Assembly (NCBI GenBank): GCA_030622395.1
Contig: JAUXGF010000035.1
Location: 1-11,271 of the forward strand
Reading direction: 5' to 3'
DNA length: 11,271 bases
Source of the DNA: Calditrichaceae bacterium
GTDB lineage: Bacteria > Calditrichota > Calditrichia > Calditrichales > Calditrichaceae
Positions 1-6,990 of this stretch are shown here, piece by piece. How positions within the stretch are numbered: position 1 is the stretch's first letter; the number at the start of each line of letters is the position of its first letter. The position numbers and the translations under genes are program-made. The notes under the pieces are model-generated. The model saw only the letters and a program-made list of their open reading frames with translations. It was not told the origin of the DNA and searched no databases.

Positions 1-93
1 TAGATATGCAGTTAAAAGGGAAATAAAAAACAGTAGATAAATTTTGTTAATATTACAATGCCAAATTAAGCATTGATATGCAGGCTCTGAACG

Positions 94-119
94 AAAACGC
101 CATTTATACGTTAAGGCGC
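94..119 (-). terminator. Weak candidate terminator after the OsmC-family gene
   Basis: Read on the minus strand, GCGCC and GGCGT can form a 5-bp stem (one G-U pair) around a 13-base loop, followed by TTTT. It lies about 45 bases past the end of the ptb-buk-OsmC operon, where a terminator would be expected. The stem is short and the loop long, so the call is weak. Nothing else was recognised in bases 1-165. Confidence 0.25.
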
Positions 120-165
120 TATGTAATCCTGTTAATATATTTTCTCGCCTTTGAATATAATTCGG

Positions 166-594
166 TCAATCTTCCGGATTAATCACATAAGAATCGCTAA
201 TTTCGACAGAATCTTTAAGCATTGCGGTAACCCCACAGTAGGTTTGGGAAGAAAGCTGAATCGCTTTTTGCAAATTAGATTCCTTTATGCCTTCGCCCCA
301 TACTCTATATGTAATATGAAGTTTTGTATAAACTTTAGGATGTTGATCAGTCATTTCTCCATCGAGGACGACCTCAAAACGTGTGTATGGTTCGCGCATT
401 TTATTTAAAATAGACGCCACATCACTGCCGGTGCAGCCGATTAGAGATAACAACAATAATTCTTTAGGGCGGATACCCGCGTCGGCTCCGCCAAATTCTG
501 CCGGTCCATCTATAGGAACCCAATGATTGCTGTCTGTTATTCCCATAAAAGTTACGCCCTTAACCTGAACCGCTTTTGCTTTTACCTTTTGCAT
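166..594 (-). CDS. OsmC/Ohr-family protein
   Basis: A 142-residue protein, the usual length for this family. OsmC/Ohr proteins are cytoplasmic thiol peroxidases that reduce organic hydroperoxides through a pair of cysteines. The two expected cysteines are present: C54 in the GCTGSDV motif at the start of the central helix and C120 in the YCGV motif. The PxELLLLSLIGC run before C54 is typical of the OsmC fold. The start is supported by AAGGG five bases upstream of the ATG. It begins 34 bases after the buk stop on the same strand, so it is probably the last gene of a ptb-buk operon. The sequence fits the general OsmC/YhfA-like branch rather than clearly Ohr or classical OsmC, so the exact substrate is unknown. 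The family assignment is firm and the peroxidase role is inferred from the cysteines. Confidence 0.9.
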   Translation of the reverse strand: MQKVKAKAVQVKGVTFMGITDSNHWVPIDGPAEFGGADAGIRPKELLLLSLIGCTGSDVASILNKMREPYTRFEVVLDGEMTDQHPKVYTKLHITYRVWGEGIKESNLQKAIQLSSQTYCGVTAMLKDSVEISDSYVINPED

Positions 595-628
595 AAGAAC
601 CCTTGTTTTATATTAACAATCTACAAAA

Positions 629-1705
629 TTAATATTCTTTTACTTTTTCTTCGCCCTTCAAAACACGTAAGCCGCCTAACGCCAGGGCTTTCATTTCTTG
701 TTCACCTGGGGATACAAAAACAGGCGCAATAAACCCAACCCGTTTTTTGATCAGATTAACAAATTTTTCGCTATTTGCTATTCCCCCTGTTAAAGCAATT
801 GCGTCTACTTTTCCTTCTAAAACAGCCGCCTGAGCTGCGATTTCTTTTGCGATTTGATATGCCATCGCCTCGTAAATTAAAGACGCTTTTTCATCCCCGT
901 TAATAATCCGTTTTTCAACTGTACTTAAATCATGGGATCCCAAATAAGCTACCATTCCCCCATGTCCTTTTATCAACTTTTTCATGTCGGGTAAGGTATA
1001 TTCTCCTGAAAAAGCCGCTTTAACCAGAGAGCCTACCGGCACGGAACCGCTGCGCTCCGGACTAAACGGGCCGTCGCCGTCCAATCCATTATTTACATCG
1101 ATCACCCTGCCGTTACGGTGAGCGCCGACTGTAATACCGCCGCCCATGTGCACTACAATAATATTAATTTCAAAATACGATTTGTTTAATTTTTCGGCAA
1201 CTTCCCTGGCTACTGCTTTTTGATTTAGTGCATGGAAAATGCTAATACGTTCAATTAGGGGCATACCTGAAATGCGCGCTACCGGTTCAAGTTCATCAAC
1301 AACAACCGGATCTACGATAAATGCTTTGCAGCCGAGGGCTCTGTTTATAGCATAAGCAATTAATCCGCCGCAATTAGAAGGATGATCGCCTAAAAAGCCT
1401 TTTTTTAGATCCGCCACCATTTGTTCATTAACGGCATAAGTGCCGCCTTCAATAGGACGCAATAGACCTCCTCTTCCAATTACGGCTTCTATTGTATCTA
1501 AAGGCACTTTTTTCTCGCGTAATACCTTTATAATAATTTCCATTCGATAAAGGTCTTGATCCGAGGCTTTATTGAATCGTGATAACTCTTCAATCTTATG
1601 TGTTATCGTATGAGTGAAATCTTTTTTTTTGCCTTTAAAAATTCCTATCTTAGTAGTCGTAGAGCCAGGATTTATTACTAATAAAAGCGGATTTTCTTTT
1701 GCCAT
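629..1705 (-). CDS. buk: Butyrate kinase (acyl kinase)
   Basis: Cytoplasmic kinase of the acetokinase (ASKHA) superfamily. It transfers phosphate from butyryl-phosphate, or a branched acyl-phosphate, to ADP to give the free acid and ATP. The length of 358 residues matches butyrate kinases and is shorter than acetate kinases (about 400). Visible motifs are the N-terminal phosphate-binding NPGSTTTK at residues 12-19, HMGGG at 186-190, a glycine-rich segment around DGDGPFSPERSG at 209-220, and the adenosine-binding LTGGIANS at 305-312. GAGGGG lies seven bases before the ATG, supporting the start. It begins 12 bases after the ptb stop, so the two are almost certainly co-transcribed and translationally close. 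The native acid could be butyrate, isobutyrate or isovalerate; the sequence does not decide. No truncation or missing motif is seen. Confidence 0.95.
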   Translation of the reverse strand: MAKENPLLLVINPGSTTTKIGIFKGKKKDFTHTITHKIEELSRFNKASDQDLYRMEIIIKVLREKKVPLDTIEAVIGRGGLLRPIEGGTYAVNEQMVADLKKGFLGDHPSNCGGLIAYAINRALGCKAFIVDPVVVDELEPVARISGMPLIERISIFHALNQKAVAREVAEKLNKSYFEINIIVVHMGGGITVGAHRNGRVIDVNNGLDGDGPFSPERSGSVPVGSLVKAAFSGEYTLPDMKKLIKGHGGMVAYLGSHDLSTVEKRIINGDEKASLIYEAMAYQIAKEIAAQAAVLEGKVDAIALTGGIANSEKFVNLIKKRVGFIAPVFVSPGEQEMKALALGGLRVLKGEEKVKEY

Positions 1706-1717
1706 TTGTTTTCCCCT

Positions 1718-2620
1718 CTATTTACTAATGCAAAGCGCTGAAACAATTGATAGATATTTTGAATCTTCTGAATCGGCGCGTGAAGTTAAAACAACCGGCG
1801 CTGATGCGCCTAATATAACCCCTGCCACGCGCGCATCCCCTAAAACTGTAAGTAATTTATAAAATACATTACCTGTTTCTATATTAGGAACAATACAAAT
1901 ATCCGCGTCTCCTCCAACAGGAGAAACCAATCCCTTTACTTCATTTGCTTTAGAAGAAAGAGCATTATCCACCGCCAAAGGACCGTCAATGATAACATCC
2001 TTTATTTGTTTACGGTCAGCCATTTTTGCAATTATAGCCGCATCCGCGGTTGATGGCATTGCAGAAGCGTTTACCTTTTCGACCGCGCTAATCATAGCTG
2101 TTTTTGGTTTTTCATATCCTAAAGCATGAGCCGCGCTGACAGCATTTTCCGTAATGGCAATTTTATCATTTAAATCCGGAGCGATATTCATAGCGGCGTC
2201 AGACATAAAGATCAATTTGTGATAATTAGGACTCTCAAAAATTGCTAAATGTGAAAGCGCCTTTGCAGAACGTAACCCGTTTTCTTTATCCAATATACCT
2301 TTTAAGAATACAGCAGTGCTGCATAACCCTTTCATCACCACATGCGCCTCGCCATTTTTAACAATCCTGACTGCTTCACGAACGCATTGTCTTTCATCTT
2401 TTATATCAACAATCTCGTAATTATCCAGGCTCAAATTATGATCGCCGGCAATCTTTTTAAGTTCTTCGTTTGAACCGATTAGAACAGCATCTGTAAGACC
2501 GGCTGCTCTTGCTTTTTCAAGGGCAAGGATAGCGTCTGCATCTTGAGCCATGGCAACGGCAATTTTTTTCTTTCCCTTACTTTTTAAACGCTTTAACAAG
2601 TCGTCAAAATTTTTAAGCAT
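1718..2620 (-). CDS. ptb: Phosphate butyryltransferase
   Basis: Converts butyryl-CoA (or a branched acyl-CoA) and phosphate to acyl-phosphate and CoA, feeding the kinase encoded just downstream. The 300-residue length is that of Ptb rather than Pta (about 330 or more). Family motifs run through the protein: VMKG at residues 95-98, SHLAIFE at 123-129, MSDAAMNIAPDL at 139-150, IDGPLAVDNA at 211-220, PNIETGNVFYK at 245-255 and GASAPVVLTSRADS at 271-284. The start is backed by AGGAAA about eight bases before the ATG. It is the first gene of the ptb-buk-OsmC unit. Together Ptb and Buk give substrate-level ATP synthesis from acyl-CoA, either in fermentation or in branched-chain amino acid breakdown. 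No bcd, bkd or crotonyl-CoA genes are in view to tell these apart. Confidence 0.95.
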   Translation of the reverse strand: MLKNFDDLLKRLKSKGKKKIAVAMAQDADAILALEKARAAGLTDAVLIGSNEELKKIAGDHNLSLDNYEIVDIKDERQCVREAVRIVKNGEAHVVMKGLCSTAVFLKGILDKENGLRSAKALSHLAIFESPNYHKLIFMSDAAMNIAPDLNDKIAITENAVSAAHALGYEKPKTAMISAVEKVNASAMPSTADAAIIAKMADRKQIKDVIIDGPLAVDNALSSKANEVKGLVSPVGGDADICIVPNIETGNVFYKLLTVLGDARVAGVILGASAPVVLTSRADSEDSKYLSIVSALCISK

Positions 2621-2795
2621 AATTATTTTCCTACAATTAATTTAATCATACATATATTTTACAGCGGCAATTTTTATTTTATAGTTCAATTTATTGCTTT
2701 CCCAAAGAGCATTTTTTGCAGTAGTTAAGGAAATAATTTTCTAAACCAATTTAAAACATATAATTACTAAAAGCTAACGAAAAGTATTTGAATTT

Positions 2796-2939
2796 GTAAT
2801 GCCGTCAGTTAGTTGGGTAAAAATTTGAACAACGCATGAGAACCCACCCCTAGCCCCTCCCAAGAGGGGAATAAGCAATGCCCCTCTTGGGAGGGGCAGG
2901 GGTGGGTCTTAACATTTCACCATTTCACTGAGGCATTAC
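2796..2939. mobile_element. MITE-like element with terminal inverted repeats and 8-bp duplication
   Basis: The ends are inverted copies: GTAATGCCGTCAGT at 2796-2809 and ACTGAGGCATTAC at 2927-2939, differing by one inserted base. Directly outside both ends is the same octamer, TTGAATTT (2788-2795 and 2940-2947), as a target-site duplication would leave. The centre holds a strong GC-rich hairpin. There is no transposase, so this would be a non-autonomous element moved in trans, or a relic. The transposase family cannot be named from this sequence alone. Confidence 0.65.
2842..2907. repeat. GC-rich near-perfect inverted repeat
   Basis: Left arm 2842-2869 and right arm 2881-2907 are complementary over 27 bp with one extra A in the left arm. 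The loop is 11 bases. Each arm contains CCCACCCCT and CCCCTCCCAAGAGGGG. It is far richer in GC than its surroundings and resembles the short dispersed palindromic repeats seen between genes in many bacteria. It forms the core of the 144-base element, or was inserted into it. In RNA it would be a very stable hairpin. Confidence 0.85.
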
Positions 2940-3094
2940 TTGAATTTTAATACCTCATTTATAGACATGGAAGAACTTGTATGGGAATTAGCGGAATGAA
3001 GTATTATCGTATCATCACAACCTGTTGGGGTGTTAATCTTTGATATGAGAGTGAAAACACAATATTCAATTTTTATTAATCAAAGATATGTAAA

Positions 3095-3121
3095 TAGAGA
3101 CGAGGCAATGCCTCGTCTCTA
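3095..3121. repeat. 27-base palindrome just past the maeB stop
   Basis: Two 13-base arms (TAGAGACGAGGCA and TGCCTCGTCTCTA) pair perfectly around one central A. It sits 14 bases beyond the maeB stop on the minus strand, so it could act as a 3' stem-loop for the maeB transcript. No strong U-run follows, so it is not called a terminator. Its shape also fits a dispersed palindromic repeat. Confidence 0.75.
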
Positions 3122-3135
3122 CGAATACTAAACGA

Positions 3136-5388
3136 TTACTTTTCAGCGTCAACTGCGGCAATAGCGCTCATTCTAACGATAGTATCAACGTCACAATGAC
3201 GCTGCAGGACATGAACCGATTTTTCCAAACCGACAAGAATCGGACCCACAGCTTCAGCGCCGCCTAAACGAGCCATTAATTTATAAGCGATGTTACCGGC
3301 TTCTAGTGATGGAAAAATAAGCACATTAGCCCGTCCTTTTAAATCGCTAAAATTATAGATTTTATTAAGTAATTCTTCGTCAAAAGCAACGTCCACCTGC
3401 ATTTCGCCGTCGATCTCAATGTCGGGTCTTTTGGATTTAACTATTTTGGCAGCTTGTGCGACTTTCTCAGTTAATGGATGGCGGACGCTTCCGAAGTTAC
3501 TAAAAGAAAGCATAGCAATTTTAGGACGTATATTAAAAGTCTTAACTACTTCATCCGCCGACAAAATGGCAATTTCAGCTAATGTTTCAGCCGAAGGAGA
3601 CATGTTTACAGTTGTATCGGCAAAAAAGATTACCTCTTTTTTAAATACCATGGCATATAAGCCGGCAATAACTTTCTTTTCTTTTTCCACTTCAAGAATT
3701 TGCAAAGCAGGGCTGATTACCTCCGGATAATAATGATTCACACCGGAAAGCATAGAATCGGCATCGCCCTTTTTAACCATCATTGCGCCTAAAAAATTAG
3801 GACGATGGCTTAGAATACGGCGGCAGGCGGTCAGAGTCATTCCTTTGCGTCTGCGCAAACGGTAGAGTTCTTCTGCATAATCATCCATTTTTTCAAACGT
3901 TTTAATATCAACAATTTTTGCCCCTTTTATATCCAGATCATTTTCTTTTGCAAGATTAGCAATTATATTTTGATCGCCAATTAAAATAGGCTCGGCAATG
4001 CCTTCATCAAGCAGAATTTGAGTGGCGCGTAAAACTTGTAATTCTTCCCCTTCCGGGAAAACCAGACGTTTTTTAAGCGTTTTTGCTTTATTAATAACGC
4101 CGCGCATAATTCCATAAGACATGCCTAATTTACTTTCCAGAAAATTATGATACTCATCCCAATCTTCAATTTTCTTACGAGCTACGCCTGATTCTACAGC
4201 GGCTTTAGCTACGGCAAGCGCTTCGCGGGTTAATACGCGGGGATCAAAAGGTTTAGGAATTATATATTCTCTTCCGAAATGAATGGGCTGACCGCCATAA
4301 GCTTTTATTACAGAATCAGGAACGTCTTCTTTGGCTAAATCAGCTAAGGCATTAACTGCGGCAATTTTCATTTCCATATTGATTGCCTTAGCCTGAACAT
4401 CAAGGGCTCCGCGAAAGATAAACGGGAATCCTAAAACATTATTAACCTGATTAGGATAATCAGACCTGCCTGTAGCCATTATAATATCATCTCTTGCACT
4501 AATTGCATCAGTGTAAGTGATTTCCGGATCAGGGTTTGCCATTGCAAATATAATCGGCTTATCCGCCATAGATTTAACCATTTCTTTTGAAACAAGTCCG
4601 GCGGCTGAAACGCCGGCAAATATGTCTGCGCCTTTCATTACATCGCCTAAAGCCGCCGGTTCGTTTCCGTTTGCCAGACGCTCTTTATAAGGATTCATCC
4701 CTTCTTTTCTGCCTTTATAAATCAGCCCTTTAGAGTCAACCAAATATAAATTTCCCTTTTTTACGCCTAAGCTTATGTATAAATTAGCGCAGGCAATCCC
4801 TGCGGCGCCAGCGCCGCTGAACACGACTTTGACGTCCTCAATTTTTTTCTCTTGCAGTTCAAGAGCGTTTAATAAAGCGGCGCTGGAAATAATAGCCGTA
4901 CCGTGTTGATCGTCATGAAAAACAGGTATATCCATTAACTCTATTAGTTTTTCTTCGATATAAAAACATTCAGGCGCTTTAATGTCTTCCAGATTAATTC
5001 CGCCGAAGGTAGGTTCTAATAATTTAACGGTTTTTATAATATCATCAGGGTCTTTAGTATTTAATTCTAAATCAAATACATCAATATCTGCAAACCGTTT
5101 AAAAAGCACGCCTTTCCCTTCCATTACAGGCTTGCCCGCTTCCGCTCCAATATCGCCGAGGCCTAAAACAGCCGTACCATTAGAAACAACTGCAACAAGA
5201 TTACCTTTGGCAGTATATTCATATACTTTTTCAACATCTTCATGAATGTCGAGACAAGGATCCGCAACGCCCGGAGTATATGCCAAACTTAAATCACGCT
5301 GCGTTATACAAGGTTTCGTCGATACAACCTCAATTTTACCTTTTCTGCCCTCGGAGTGATATCTAAGAGCGTCTTCTTTCCGAATCAT
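3136..5388 (-). CDS. maeB: NADP-dependent malic enzyme, MaeB type (malic + PTA-like domain)
   Basis: Oxidative decarboxylation of malate to pyruvate and CO2 with NADP+, in the cytoplasm. The 750 residues match the two-domain MaeB family. The malic domain (about 1-410) shows YTPG with the catalytic Tyr37, GKGVLFK with the likely catalytic Lys92, metal-site residues in NLED (E134/D135) and HDDQHGTA (158-165), a Rossmann GAGAAG (192-197), NPDPE (285-289) and [13 protein letters not shown] (305-317). The C-terminal part (about 425-750) is phosphotransacetylase-like: GDADSMLSG (541-549), DTTVNMSP (591-598), MLSFSNFGS (626-634), [11 protein letters not shown] (694-704). In characterised MaeB proteins this domain is not an active PTA but binds acetyl-CoA and controls activity; the SNFGS variant fits that. 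TAGGAGG lies about six bases before the ATG, a strong ribosome site. It stands alone, 515 bases upstream of ptb, and is divergent from the cytochrome gene. Confidence 0.95.
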   Translation of the reverse strand: MIRKEDALRYHSEGRKGKIEVVSTKPCITQRDLSLAYTPGVADPCLDIHEDVEKVYEYTAKGNLVAVVSNGTAVLGLGDIGAEAGKPVMEGKGVLFKRFADIDVFDLELNTKDPDDIIKTVKLLEPTFGGINLEDIKAPECFYIEEKLIELMDIPVFHDDQHGTAIISSAALLNALELQEKKIEDVKVVFSGAGAAGIACANLYISLGVKKGNLYLVDSKGLIYKGRKEGMNPYKERLANGNEPAALGDVMKGADIFAGVSAAGLVSKEMVKSMADKPIIFAMANPDPEITYTDAISARDDIIMATGRSDYPNQVNNVLGFPFIFRGALDVQAKAINMEMKIAAVNALADLAKEDVPDSVIKAYGGQPIHFGREYIIPKPFDPRVLTREALAVAKAAVESGVARKKIEDWDEYHNFLESKLGMSYGIMRGVINKAKTLKKRLVFPEGEELQVLRATQILLDEGIAEPILIGDQNIIANLAKENDLDIKGAKIVDIKTFEKMDDYAEELYRLRRRKGMTLTACRRILSHRPNFLGAMMVKKGDADSMLSGVNHYYPEVISPALQILEVEKEKKVIAGLYAMVFKKEVIFFADTTVNMSPSAETLAEIAILSADEVVKTFNIRPKIAMLSFSNFGSVRHPLTEKVAQAAKIVKSKRPDIEIDGEMQVDVAFDEELLNKIYNFSDLKGRANVLIFPSLEAGNIAYKLMARLGGAEAVGPILVGLEKSVHVLQRHCDVDTIVRMSAIAAVDAEK

Positions 5389-5590
5389 TTAATCCTCCTA
5401 ATATTATGTATTAATTTTATTTTAAACTCATCTTTTTTCTAAAAATAGATGATGGGCTTTTAACTAATTGATATAACTTAATATGTTGTCAATATGCTCA
5501 AGAAACAATAACCAATATACGAATATTTTCCGATCATTTTAGAAAAAAATTATCATTCTTCTAACTTTAGTTTACTTTAGTCGCTTCAAA

Positions 5591-5833
5591 CTTTCATATA
5601 AACTCACATGGGCTTCCGCCCTCAATAAACAATGAAAGTAGCCACTAAGGCACCAAGGCTCTAAGTATTTAAAAATTAATTGTTTCTTCGTGGCATTCTA
5701 CTTTCATATAAAAGAGAGTGATGGACTGTTGGATTAATGCCGTCCGCCTGAGGCGAAGGCAGGGAGTAATGGTTTTCATCAATAATCTAGTACTCCATTA
5801 ATCCATTATTCCATTCTTATTCTTTCATATAAA
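5591..5833. repeat. Three direct copies of CTTTCATATAAA flanking two unlike inserts
   Basis: Exact 12-base copies lie at 5591-5602, 5701-5712 and 5822-5833. The two segments between them are 98 and 109 bases long and differ in sequence, and each can fold. The first contains ATGAAAGTA (5632-5640), complementary to TACTTTCAT (5699-5707), plus GCCACTAAG/CTTCGTGGC (5641-5649, 5686-5694). The pattern could arise from two successive insertions at one 12-base site, each leaving a duplication, or from repeated protein-binding sites. Confidence 0.6.
5721..5814. repeat. Imperfect hairpin element inside the second insert
   Basis: ATGGACTGTTGGATTAATG (5721-5739) and CATTAATCCATTATTCCAT (5796-5814) are complementary at 15 of 19 positions. 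Between them is a small GC-rich palindrome, CGCCTGAGGCG (5745-5755), unlike the AT-rich surroundings. It looks like a dispersed intergenic repeat rather than a gene part. Confidence 0.55.
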
Positions 5834-5867
5834 ATCAAAAATTGAAGGTATCATTTTTTACAAAATT

Positions 5868-5897
5868 TTGCAACAATAATTTGATCAAATCTATAAT
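5868..5897 (+). promoter_or_regulatory. Possible promoter with a palindrome in its spacer
   Basis: TTGCAA (5868-5873) and TATAAT (5892-5897) are separated by 18 bases, a sigma70-like arrangement with a perfect -10 and a four-of-six -35. The perfect 12-base palindrome ATTTGATCAAAT (5879-5890) fills most of the spacer and could be an operator. It lies about 320 bases before the cytochrome start, so it would give a long leader. In such AT-rich DNA a chance match is quite possible. Confidence 0.3.
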
Positions 5898-6146
5898 ACT
5901 TTTGTGGTAATTTAGGTGGAAACAAAATTCTTTATATAGATAAGCGAAACGGCAATTTTTTAGTGTATATTTTTGAATAATACAAATTCATCTATAATTA
6001 TTCTGAAGCGTCGAATAGTTGCATCTTTTTTTAATTTTATTATATTTATGTGGAATATATCCGTTTATGGATATGTATAATTGTATTAAAAATGTTGAGA
6101 GTAGATTGTATTATTTGAAAAAAATACTTGCGAATTATTTAAGGTA

Positions 6147-6176
6147 TTGTTAGGTTGGCAACTTAAACGATATAAC
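6147..6176 (+). promoter_or_regulatory. Possible promoter of the cytochrome gene
   Basis: TTGTTA (6147-6152) and TATAAC (6171-6176) with an 18-base spacer match sigma70 boxes at four and five of six positions. Transcription would start about 40 bases before the cytochrome ATG, a normal leader length. If the host uses the Bacteroidota-type -33/-7 promoter instead, this call fails. Confidence 0.3.
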
Positions 6177-6221
6177 TAATCATAATACTTAAAGCGTAGT
6201 ATTAAAAATTAGGAGGAACAA

Positions 6222-6764
6222 ATGAGAAAAACAGGATTTATGGCAATCATTATGTTATTGACGTTTTTGTCTATGACTTTATTTGCACAAGACAAATTTA
6301 TGTATGTGGGAGTGAAAAAATGTAAAACTTGCCACAAAATGAAAAAGTATGGGAATCAGTATGAAGTATGGCAAAAAGCCGCCCATTCTAAAGCATTGGA
6401 ATCCCTCTCAAGCAAAGAATCATTAGAGTATGCGAAAAAAAACGGCATAGCCGATCCGGCTAAAGATCCTAAATGTTTGAAATGTCATTCGACTATGGCT
6501 ACCGTTGATAAAAAGTTAATTGATCCTAAGGGCAAATTAACAATTGAAGAAGGCGTTTCCTGTGAATCATGTCATGGCCCCGGCAGCGTTTATAAAAGTA
6601 ATAAGATTATGAAAGATCACAAAGCATGTCTGGAAAACGGTCTGATTGAACCGACGGAAGCAGTATGTAAAGAATGTCATAACAAAGATAATCCATTCCA
6701 CAAAGGATTCGATTTCAAAGAAGCTTTAAAAAAGGTACAGCATCCGCTGCCTGAAAAAAAATAG
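6222..6764 (+). CDS. Exported tetraheme cytochrome c (c554-like family)
   Basis: A 180-residue exported cytochrome. The N-terminus is a Sec signal peptide with likely cleavage after A22 (LFA before Q23). Four CXXCH heme-attachment motifs are present: 34-38, 85-89, 114-118 and 149-153. There are exactly four further histidines in the mature part (H55, H133, H160, H174), enough to ligate all four hemes as bis-His. The segment YEVWQKAAHSKAL (47-59) after the first heme is typical of the cytochrome c554 family, which carries electrons in the periplasm. AGGAGG lies a few bases before the ATG. The gene has its own terminator and no oxidoreductase, membrane quinol dehydrogenase or heme-maturation gene beside it, so its redox partner is unknown. 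It need not be a hydroxylamine-oxidation protein as in nitrifiers; a general small electron carrier is more likely. Confidence 0.9.
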   Translation: MRKTGFMAIIMLLTFLSMTLFAQDKFMYVGVKKCKTCHKMKKYGNQYEVWQKAAHSKALESLSSKESLEYAKKNGIADPAKDPKCLKCHSTMATVDKKLIDPKGKLTIEEGVSCESCHGPGSVYKSNKIMKDHKACLENGLIEPTEAVCKECHNKDNPFHKGFDFKEALKKVQHPLPEKK

Positions 6765-6771
6765 TTTTATG

Positions 6772-6798
6772 AAAAAAGCCGCCTTGTGCGGCTTTTTT
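6772..6798 (+). terminator. Intrinsic terminator of the cytochrome gene
   Basis: AAAAAAGCCGC and GCGGCTTTTTT form an 11-bp stem with loop CTTGT, ending in a run of seven Ts. It begins seven bases after the stop codon. The A-tract on the left gives some bidirectional potential, but no convergent gene needs it. Confidence 0.92.
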
Positions 6799-6889
6799 TA
6801 TTTCTTGAAACTTTCAACACAATCCCTTAAACTTTTATACCGATAAGCAAGTGGTTTGCAAAAATGTGTTTCGGTATAACTGTCAATAC

Positions 6890-6937
6890 GAAGTAGTTAA
6901 ACTGTGCCATGGGCATCCCTATGGGACAAACTACTTC
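6890..6937. promoter_or_regulatory. 48-base hairpin before the antiporter gene
   Basis: GAAGTAGTT (6890-6898) pairs with AACTACTTC (6929-6937). Inside, TGT/ACA and CCATGGG/CCCTATGG can extend the stem with a few bulges around a CAT loop. It lies about 55 bases before the antiporter ATG and its right arm overlaps a possible -35 box. It may be a protein-binding or DNA-structure element, or a dispersed repeat. It probably lies upstream of the transcript start, so an RNA-switch role is less likely. Confidence 0.5.
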
Positions 6938-6951
6938 TGTTCCAGTATATT
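6923..6951 (+). promoter_or_regulatory. Possible promoter of the antiporter-peptidase pair
   Basis: GGGACA (6923-6928) and TATATT (6946-6951) are 17 bases apart, matching sigma70 boxes at four and five of six positions. A start near 6958 would leave a leader of about 33 bases. It lies between the strong terminator of the cytochrome gene and the antiporter, where a new promoter is required. Confidence 0.35.
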
Positions 6952-6990
6952 AACACTAACAATATCAAACAACAAACATAAAGTTCAAAA

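Larger units (their letters stand above)
2621..3135. other. 515-base intergenic stretch holding two palindromic elements
   Basis: No gene is supported here. It contains the upstream region of ptb (AT-rich, no convincing promoter chosen), a 144-base MITE-like element (2796-2939), a 9-bp inverted pair ATCTTTGAT/ATCAAAGAT (3036-3044 and 3079-3087), and a near-perfect palindrome next to the maeB stop (3095-3121). It separates maeB from the ptb operon, so the operon probably has its own promoter. Confidence 0.7.
5389..6221. other. 833-base gene-free region between divergent maeB and cytochrome genes
   Basis: No reading frame here looks real. From left to right: the maeB leader, with a weak AT hairpin (CATCT/AGATG, 5429-5451); a repeat mosaic with three copies of a 12-mer (5591-5833); a very AT-rich stretch with a 12-base palindrome in a possible promoter (about 5868-5897); a 6-bp inverted pair ATATCC/GGATAT (6057-6074); and a second possible promoter near the cytochrome gene. 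A TTGACA hexamer occurs on the minus strand in the maeB leader (about 5483-5488), but no good -10 box sits at proper spacing. Confidence 0.6.

Noticed and set aside
3-83. GATATGCAG at 3-11 and 75-83 as a meaningful direct repeat
   Set aside because: Nine bases only, no extension and no associated inverted ends; likely chance.
3036-3087. ATCTTTGAT/ATCAAAGAT as a terminator or riboswitch of maeB
   Set aside because: The stem is AT-rich and 9 bp with a 34-base loop and no U-run; kept only as a note in the spacer entry.
3419-3730. A 103-codon plus-strand frame inside maeB
   Set aside because: It is antisense to conserved PTA-like domain motifs of maeB and is fully explained as a shadow.
3136-4115. 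The C-terminal part of MaeB as an active phosphate acetyltransferase
   Set aside because: It has the fold signatures, but in characterised MaeB proteins this domain is regulatory, and the SNFGS segment differs from the corresponding motif of true PTAs.
5591-5833. The three 12-mers as a CRISPR array
   Set aside because: Repeats are too short, the intervening segments are about 100 bases and fold on themselves, and no cas gene is present.
6149-6163. GTTAGGTTGGCAAC before the cytochrome gene as another attC R' box
   Set aside because: GTTAGGT fits GTTRRRY, but no RYYYAAC partner or L-box stem is found in the 150 bases upstream, and the next gene has its own promoter and terminator.
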